Assembly (NCBI GenBank): GCA_905182425.1 | Contig: CAJJBP010000022.1 | Coordinates: 1 to 48,733 of the forward strand | DNA from: an uncultured Planktomarina sp. | Lineage (GTDB): Bacteria; Pseudomonadota; Alphaproteobacteria; Rhodobacterales; Rhodobacteraceae | Length of the DNA: 48,733 nucleotides | Direction: 5' to 3' | In this document: positions 43,532-48,733 of the stretch, piece by piece | Layout of the letters: each line of letters begins with the position of its first letter | Position numbering within the stretch: the first letter of the stretch is position 1 | Notes under the pieces: model-generated | Told to the model about the DNA's origin: nothing | Seen by the model: only the letters and a program-made list of their open reading frames with translations | Databases searched by the model: none | Program-made: the position numbers and the translations under genes

Positions 43532-44839
43532 ATGACCGACGCGAAAAAACTGTTTATAAAAACGTATGGCTGTCAGATGAACGTATATGACAGTGAACGC
43601 ATGGCCGAAACCTTGGGCGTGCAAGGCTATGTGCAAACCCAAATTGCCGATGATGCTGATATGATTTTACTCAATACCTGTCACATTCGAGAAAAGGCAG
43701 CTGAAAAAATTTACTCGGAGTTGGGGAAGTTTAGGAGTTTAAAAGATGCTAAACCAAATCTCAAAATCGGTGTTGCAGGGTGTGTTGCTCAGGCTGAAGG
43801 AGCTGAAATCATTCGCCGTCAGCCGATGGTTGATCTGGTTGTTGGCCCTCAATCTTACCATAAGCTTCCTCAAATGGAGGCGCAAGTTCAGGCTGGTTAT
43901 CGTGCCTTAGATACGGATTTTCCGGAAGAGGATAAATTTGATCATTTGGCGAAGCGTCCAAAAGCAAAGCGTGGCCCAACTGCTTTCTTAACAGTTCAAG
44001 AGGGATGCGATAAATTTTGTGCGTTTTGTGTTGTACCTTACACACGAGGTGCTGAAGTTAGTCGTTCTTCGGAACGTGTTTTAGCCGAAGCTGCTGACTT
44101 GGTCGAACGTGGAGTGAGTGAACTTACTCTGCTCGGTCAAAACGTAAATGCATATCACGGCCATCCTGGTGGATTGGCAGGTTTGATCTGGCAATTGTCC
44201 GAAATTAAAGATCTTAAGCGAATCCGATTTACCACAAGCCACCCAAATGATATGGATGATGCGTTGATTGAAGCGCACAGAACGTGCGAAAAGCTTATGC
44301 CGTATCTGCATCTGCCTGTGCAGTCCGGAAGTAACAAAGTTTTGAAGGCAATGAACCGCAAGCACACCCGAGAAAGCTACTTTTCTATTGTGGATCAGAT
44401 CCGCACGGCGCGTCCTGATTTGCTTTTGTCTGGTGATTTTATTGTTGGTTTCCCTGGTGAGACTGATGCAGATTTTGAGGATACTCTGGATTTGGTGCGT
44501 CAGGTCGGTTACGGCCAAGCCTATTCGTTTAAATACTCCGCTCGTCCGGGAACACCTGCCGCCGAGAAGGGCGAGGTTGATCCGAAAGTAGCAATTGAAC
44601 GTCTACACATTCTACAAGCGCTTTTATTGAAGCAACAATACGCGGCGCAGGCTTCTATGGTGGGGCGTGACGTAAAGGTTTTGTTTGAAAAAAAAGGTCG
44701 CAAAGAAGGTCAGCTAATAGGAAAGTCAGAGTATCTTCACGCTGTCCATGCGTTCGCTCCTGGTGATATGTTGGGACAAGTTGTGCCTATTCGAATTATT
44801 AAAGATATGACTAATTCATTGACTGGGGAACTTCTTTAA
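43532..44839 (+). CDS. miaB: tRNA-2-methylthio-N6-dimethylallyladenosine synthase
   Basis: 435-residue radical SAM methylthiotransferase that modifies A37 of tRNAs reading UNN codons. The N-terminal UPF0004 domain holds one [4Fe-4S] cluster through Cys14, Cys50 and Cys84. The radical SAM cluster is bound by Cys159, Cys163 and Cys166 (CDKFCAFC). The C-terminal TRAM domain (about 370-435) binds RNA. AAGGTG precedes the ATG. It is preceded by 250 bases of AT-rich noncoding DNA, in which I see no clear hairpin. Confidence 0.97.
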   Translation: MTDAKKLFIKTYGCQMNVYDSERMAETLGVQGYVQTQIADDADMILLNTCHIREKAAEKIYSELGKFRSLKDAKPNLKIGVAGCVAQAEGAEIIRRQPMVDLVVGPQSYHKLPQMEAQVQAGYRALDTDFPEEDKFDHLAKRPKAKRGPTAFLTVQEGCDKFCAFCVVPYTRGAEVSRSSERVLAEAADLVERGVSELTLLGQNVNAYHGHPGGLAGLIWQLSEIKDLKRIRFTTSHPNDMDDALIEAHRTCEKLMPYLHLPVQSGSNKVLKAMNRKHTRESYFSIVDQIRTARPDLLLSGDFIVGFPGETDADFEDTLDLVRQVGYGQAYSFKYSARPGTPAAEKGEVDPKVAIERLHILQALLLKQQYAAQASMVGRDVKVLFEKKGRKEGQLIGKSEYLHAVHAFAPGDMLGQVVPIRIIKDMTNSLTGELL

Positions 44840-45006
44840 TAGAACCGTGCTCAAAATTTGTTGGTAAGGTATGTTGAACGATTGCATTTTGCATTTATTT
44901 TGCGACATTAAGCTTAAAAATCTTTTTTTAGTTTGTACCTGTCGCAACACTTGCTACATTTATGGTAGAAATACTGACACAATTTAGGACCTAGTAGGGG
45001 ACATCC

Positions 45007-46011
45007 TTGGCAGACGACGCCGTATTAATTACCTCCGTTCAAAATGAAACTCGAATTGAATTTCCGGAAAACCGTCTTCTTGCCGGGCTCTGTGGTGAAT
45101 TTGACCGAAATCTGACTACGATTGAAACTGATCTGTCACTGCAAATTGTGCGTCGAGGAAATCAACTGTTATTGATTGGTGATGAGGACAGCCGAGCCCG
45201 GGCTGGTTCTATATTGCCCGCTTTGTATAATCGTCTTGAGCAAGGGCGCAGTGTCCAGACTGCAGACATCCTAGCTGAGCTACGGATGCATGTTACCAAA
45301 GACATGACTGCGGAGCCAAGTGGCGGTAAGCAGCTGGAAATGTTCCGGGGTGGTAAGATTGAGATTAAGACCCGTAAGAAGCTTATCGAGCCGCGCACAG
45401 AGGCCCAGCACGCTTACGTCCAAGCATTATTCAAAAACCAAATGGCTTTTGGCATTGGTCCAGCTGGCACTGGTAAGACCTATCTCGCTGTAGCTGTTGG
45501 TGTGTCAATGTTTATCACTGGACAAGTTGATAAAATTATTTTGTCGCGTCCTGCGGTTGAGGCCGGGGAGAGACTTGGATTTTTGCCTGGTGACATGAAG
45601 GAAAAAGTTGATCCCTACATGCAGCCGCTCTACGATGCTTTGAATGATTTTCTTCCCGTCAAACAGATGACAAAGCTGATTGAAGACAAGGCTATCGAAA
45701 TTGCGCCTTTGGCATTTATGCGCGGCCGAACTTTAGCTAACGCCTTCGTTGTGCTGGACGAAGCTCAAAATGCAACATCAATGCAAATGAAAATGTTTCT
45801 TACTCGTTTGGGTGAAGGTAGTAGAATGGTCATTACGGGCGATAGGACACAGATCGATTTGCCCCGTGGTGTCAAGTCGGGTTTGGCGGATGCGGAACGT
45901 CTATTGGCATCCATTCCAAAAATCAGTTTTAGTCATTTTACCTCTAAGGATGTGGTACGTCATCCTTTAGTCGCTGCAATTGTTGATGCTTATGACGCAG
46001 ACACTCCATGA
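45007..46011 (+). CDS. phoH: PhoH family ATPase/RNA-associated protein
   Basis: 334-residue protein with an N-terminal KH-like part (1-110) and a PhoH P-loop ATPase domain. Walker A GPAGTGKT is at 151-158 and Walker B AFVVLDEAQN near 247-256. PhoH proteins associate with YbeY and ribosomes or RNA processing. Start is TTG at 45007, supported by AGGGG 8 bases upstream and the lack of an ATG in a sensible place. It overlaps ybeY by 4 bases. First gene of the conserved phoH-ybeY-corC-lnt block. Confidence 0.94.
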   Translation: MADDAVLITSVQNETRIEFPENRLLAGLCGEFDRNLTTIETDLSLQIVRRGNQLLLIGDEDSRARAGSILPALYNRLEQGRSVQTADILAELRMHVTKDMTAEPSGGKQLEMFRGGKIEIKTRKKLIEPRTEAQHAYVQALFKNQMAFGIGPAGTGKTYLAVAVGVSMFITGQVDKIILSRPAVEAGERLGFLPGDMKEKVDPYMQPLYDALNDFLPVKQMTKLIEDKAIEIAPLAFMRGRTLANAFVVLDEAQNATSMQMKMFLTRLGEGSRMVITGDRTQIDLPRGVKSGLADAERLLASIPKISFSHFTSKDVVRHPLVAAIVDAYDADTP

Positions 46012-46511
46012 GCGTTATTTTTGATCTTGTGTTTGAGGATCTGCGTTGGAAAAAGAAAAACCTTGCTGAGATTGCTTTGAAAGTTGGCACCGCCTTTTCA
46101 GAATATTTTGATCTGCCTAAAGGCGCAAGCGCTGTCGTAATGGGTTGCAATGATGATACTATCTCTGTTCTCAACAAAAACTTCCGCGGTAAACTGCAAG
46201 CAACTAATGTGTTGTCGTGGCCTGGTTCGGACCTGGCGGCTAAAGGGCCGGGCAACTTTCCTTTGCCGGCAATTGATCCAGAACTCGGTAATATAGCGAT
46301 TTCCTACGAGACTTGCATGTGCGAGGCTGCAGGCGCTGAGATAGATCAGACTGATCATATTACACATCTACTGATCCACGCCACATTACATTTGTTGGGC
46401 TATAATCACATTGAAAACGATGACGCCAACATAATGGAAAGTGTTGAAATCAAGATCCTTGCCAAGTTGGGTATTTCTAACCCATATTACATAAGTGATG
46501 AAATTAAATGA
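46008..46511 (+). CDS. ybeY: Endoribonuclease / rRNA maturation factor YbeY
   Basis: 167-residue zinc metalloprotein required for 16S rRNA 3'-end maturation and ribosome quality control. The zinc motif HATLHLLGYNH lies in the C-terminal third, preceded by TNVLSWP and LGNIAISYETC, all typical. It overlaps phoH and corC by 4 bases on each side (ATGA), indicating translational coupling. Confidence 0.96.
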   Translation: MSVIFDLVFEDLRWKKKNLAEIALKVGTAFSEYFDLPKGASAVVMGCNDDTISVLNKNFRGKLQATNVLSWPGSDLAAKGPGNFPLPAIDPELGNIAISYETCMCEAAGAEIDQTDHITHLLIHATLHLLGYNHIENDDANIMESVEIKILAKLGISNPYYISDEIK

Positions 46512-47404
46512 TCGGTAAAATGCTAAATAATGGTGGCGACATAAGCAGCCCAGATTCTACAGGAGACCCTTCCAGTGGTATTTTACAGAAACTTGGAGTT
46601 TGGGGGCGCTTAAAATGGGTGTTGACCGGTCGTACCTATAAAGGTGGCGAACTAAATAGGTCACTCCAAACCGGTGAGTATGTTCAACCTGGAATTTGGA
46701 ACTTGCGGCAACTTCGTGTTGAAGATGTAATGGTGCCACAGGCTGACATTAAATCAGTGCCAATGACGATTACGAAAGAAGATCTGGTAGATGTTTTTCG
46801 TGATAATGGCCTCACAAGACTGCCAGTCTATAACAGAACTCTTGATACGCCACTGGGCTTCGTTAATCTCAAAGATGTTGCGCTGAAGCATGGATTTAAT
46901 GCGTCGGGTGGACGGTTTGCTCTTAAAACAATGCTAAGACCGTTGATTTTTGTTCCACCGTCAATGCCTATTGGTGTTTTGCTGACTAAAATGCAGGCAG
47001 ATCGCATTCATATGGCCTTAGTCATTGATGAATACGGTGGTACAGATGGACTTGTAACGATTGAGGATTTGATAGAGCAAGTTATCGGAGAGATCGAGGA
47101 TGAGCATGATCCTGATGAAGGTGATTTTTGGATTGTCGAAAAGCCAGGTTGTTATCTTGCTCAGGCAAAAACGCCTCTTGAGGATTTTCAAATCGAAATT
47201 GGTCGTGATTTGTCTAATGTAGAGGAAGTTGATCCCGAGGAAGTTGAAACGCTTGGGGGATTAGTTTTTATGTTGCTGGGACGGGTTCCTGCGCGTGGTG
47301 AGGTGATAAACCATCCGGCTGGTGTCGAGTTTGAGATTGTCGATGCAGACCCTCGACGAGTTAAACGGCTACGAGCATATGTTCAAAACCCAGAGCTTGC
47401 ATAA
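46508..47404 (+). CDS. CorC/HlyC family CBS-domain transporter-associated protein
   Basis: 298-residue cytoplasmic protein without membrane helices: about 65 residues, two CBS domains (VEDVMVPQADIKSVPM and LVIDEYGGTDGLVTIEDLIEQVIGEIEDEHD), then a CorC_HlyC domain (about 210-290). Related proteins are annotated as hemolysin C or magnesium/cobalt efflux CorC; a role in divalent cation handling is inferred from the family. It overlaps ybeY by 4 bases and lnt by 26 bases. Confidence 0.93.
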   Translation: MIGKMLNNGGDISSPDSTGDPSSGILQKLGVWGRLKWVLTGRTYKGGELNRSLQTGEYVQPGIWNLRQLRVEDVMVPQADIKSVPMTITKEDLVDVFRDNGLTRLPVYNRTLDTPLGFVNLKDVALKHGFNASGGRFALKTMLRPLIFVPPSMPIGVLLTKMQADRIHMALVIDEYGGTDGLVTIEDLIEQVIGEIEDEHDPDEGDFWIVEKPGCYLAQAKTPLEDFQIEIGRDLSNVEEVDPEEVETLGGLVFMLLGRVPARGEVINHPAGVEFEIVDADPRRVKRLRAYVQNPELA

Positions 47405-48733
47405 CTCTTGGAAAAAGCTTCCCGTCTGGTTGAAATCATTATGTATTTTTACTGCAGGAGGTATTTCCGCGCTAGGTCAAGCACCTTTTGATATTCCAGC
47501 TCTGACACTTTTTGGCCTAGCATTTGGGATTTGGGCTATACAGGAACTCGGTACCTTCAAGCCTTTTTTGGGTGGTTGGGTGTTGGGTTTTGGGTATTTT
47601 TCAGGCAGTTTATATTGGATTATTGAGCCTTTCCTTGTTGATGCGGCAGCTACAGGTTGGATGGCACCCTTTGCTTTGATGAGTTTATCTGGAGGGTTGG
47701 CGATTTTATGGGGACTTGCTTTCAAGGCGGTGCGCGGTTGCCACGGCTTAATGCTATGCCTCAGTTTAACTGCTGCAGAATTTGCACGGGCCTACCTTTT
47801 AACTGGATTTCCGTGGGTTTTAATTGGCTATGTGTGGATTGATACTCCGGTGTATCAACTGGCTGCGTGGATCGGGCCACATGGAATGACATTTTTGACG
47901 TTATTGTGTGCATGGGGTCTTGGCCGTCGTGGATCTGATCCAATAGCGTTTAGGCTGGTTGCAATTTCAATAGTATTTTTTATACCGTTTTTACCCTCTA
48001 TAAAAGGTCCTCCGGGGGCTAGTGATGCACCTATTATTCGTTTGATAAATCCCAATGTCGCCCAAAAAGACAAGTGGCATCTAGACAAAATGGCTGGGGT
48101 TTTTGATTATCAGATTATGTTAACAAAAGCAGACCCTCAGGTTGATCTTGTCGTTTGGCCTGAGGCTTCGGTTTATATGTCACTTGATAAAGCCCGCCAT
48201 GAAATTAGTGAAGCTGCGGGCGATGCATCGGCTCTAGTGGGCGTGCAGCGAATAAGCGAAGAGCTGCGTTTCTACAATTCGGCTGTAGTGATAGATGCCA
48301 AGGGAAACATCTCTGGGACTTATGACAAAAATCGTTTAGTCCCCTTTGGTGAGTTTATACCATTGAGCTATTGGACCGCAAAATGGGGGTTACAGGATTT
48401 TTCTGGATTAACGGGTTTTGGTTTTTCTGCTGGGAGTGGTGCCAAAACTATTGAAATAGCGGGTCTGGGGCAGGTACAACCTTTAATCTGCTATGAGGCA
48501 ATCTTTCCGCAATATGTGGGGCGCACCTTAGAACGCCCTGCGCTTTTAATCTTAATTAGCAACGACGCCTGGTTTGGTAGTTTTCAAGGACCGGCACAAC
48601 ACTTTGCTCAAGCTCGGGCCCGAACGATCGAGCTGGGCCTTCCTTTAGTGCGGGTTGCTAATCGTGGTGTAACTGCGATTATTGATGCTAGGGGAGGAAT
48701 TGATGCTGTTCTTTGGCCTACTGAGCGGGGTTC
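47379..48733 (+). CDS. lnt: Apolipoprotein N-acyltransferase, 3' end cut by window edge
   Basis: Inner-membrane enzyme that adds the third acyl chain to lipoproteins, completing the pathway begun by Lgt (5.3 kb). About 451 codons are visible of the usual 500 or so. The N-terminal half is hydrophobic with several helices (SGSLYWIIEP and FPWVLIGYVW are typical). The nitrilase-like domain starts near 230. The catalytic triad is visible: Glu262 in VWPEAS, Lys317 in YDKNRLVPFGEF and Cys371 in CYEAIFP. The ATG at 47379 lies within the end of corC in another frame. Confidence 0.95.
   Translation, partial: MFKTQSLHNSWKKLPVWLKSLCIFTAGGISALGQAPFDIPALTLFGLAFGIWAIQELGTFKPFLGGWVLGFGYFSGSLYWIIEPFLVDAAATGWMAPFALMSLSGGLAILWGLAFKAVRGCHGLMLCLSLTAAEFARAYLLTGFPWVLIGYVWIDTPVYQLAAWIGPHGMTFLTLLCAWGLGRRGSDPIAFRLVAISIVFFIPFLPSIKGPPGASDAPIIRLINPNVAQKDKWHLDKMAGVFDYQIMLTKADPQVDLVVWPEASVYMSLDKARHEISEAAGDASALVGVQRISEELRFYNSAVVIDAKGNISGTYDKNRLVPFGEFIPLSYWTAKWGLQDFSGLTGFGFSAGSGAKTIEIAGLGQVQPLICYEAIFPQYVGRTLERPALLILISNDAWFGSFQGPAQHFAQARARTIELGLPLVRVANRGVTAIIDARGGIDAVLWPTERG

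Overview
The window looks like the chromosome of a marine alphaproteobacterium of the Rhodobacteraceae (Roseobacter group). This rests on gene order I recognise from that group: phoH-ybeY-corC-lnt; irr divergent from fabA-fabB-fabI; trxB divergent from an Lrp/AsnC gene; a lgt - SAM methyltransferase - pgeF operon. It also rests on protein content: TRAP and polyamine-type ABC transporters, Rieske and phytanoyl-CoA-type oxygenases, and a fused ATP sulfurylase/APS kinase. Base composition looks lower in GC than most cultured roseobacters, judged by eye only. I saw no rRNA, tRNA, CRISPR array, phage gene or intact insertion sequence. Coding density is high, with many 4-14 base gene overlaps.

Layout. 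1-6.2 kb (mostly minus): sulfate activation (partial at the left edge), thioredoxin reductase, an Lrp-type regulator, and the pgeF/methyltransferase/lgt operon. 6.3-10.5 kb (plus): ubiK, a YbjN protein, proC, a CsaA-type tRNA-binding protein, a 2-hydroxyacid dehydrogenase and two GNAT acetyltransferases. 10.6-16.2 kb: an SDR oxidoreductase, argE, a Rieske oxygenase, a PLP decarboxylase and aroQ. 16.2-18.8 kb (minus): a deletion scar joining the 5' end of paaK to the 3' end of a TetR gene, a pcaF/paaJ-type thiolase, and a PhyH-family dioxygenase. 18.9-22 kb: a TRAP transporter (dctPQM) with a terminator hairpin between P and Q. 22.3-27.8 kb: a cupin, a second Rieske oxygenase cotranscribed with a PotBCA-like ABC transporter, and a convergent binding-protein gene. 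28-34.5 kb (minus): a class III aminotransferase, gcvT-gcvH-gcvP and a rhodanese. 34.5-38.4 kb (minus): a 67-residue stub of hmgA, an enolase-superfamily dehydratase, a TetA-like MFS exporter and pcaD. 38.4-40.1 kb (plus): a haloacid dehalogenase and a threonine/serine dehydratase. 40.1-43.3 kb: fabI, fabB, fabA and divergent irr. 43.5 kb to the end (plus): miaB, then phoH, ybeY, corC and lnt (cut by the right edge).

The conserved blocks supply housekeeping functions: membrane lipids, lipoprotein maturation, tRNA and rRNA modification, and C1/glycine metabolism. The accessory block at roughly 12-39 kb imports and oxidises small organic compounds. It also shows erosion of aromatic catabolism: paaK and hmgA survive only as 5' stubs, a TetR gene only as a frameshifted 3' end, and a LysR gene possibly as a short helix-turn-helix remnant. 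pcaF/paaJ and pcaD remain intact.

The best candidates for an undescribed system are (i) the cupin/Rieske/PotABC-D module with a nearby glycine cleavage operon, and (ii) the PhyH/TRAP divergent pair. Substrates cannot be read from sequence. Several regulatory sites are visible: a 21-base tandem repeat between trxB and lrp, tandem dyads before gcvT, a perfect 12-base inverted repeat before the hmgA stub, and a good Irr-box match between fabA and irr.
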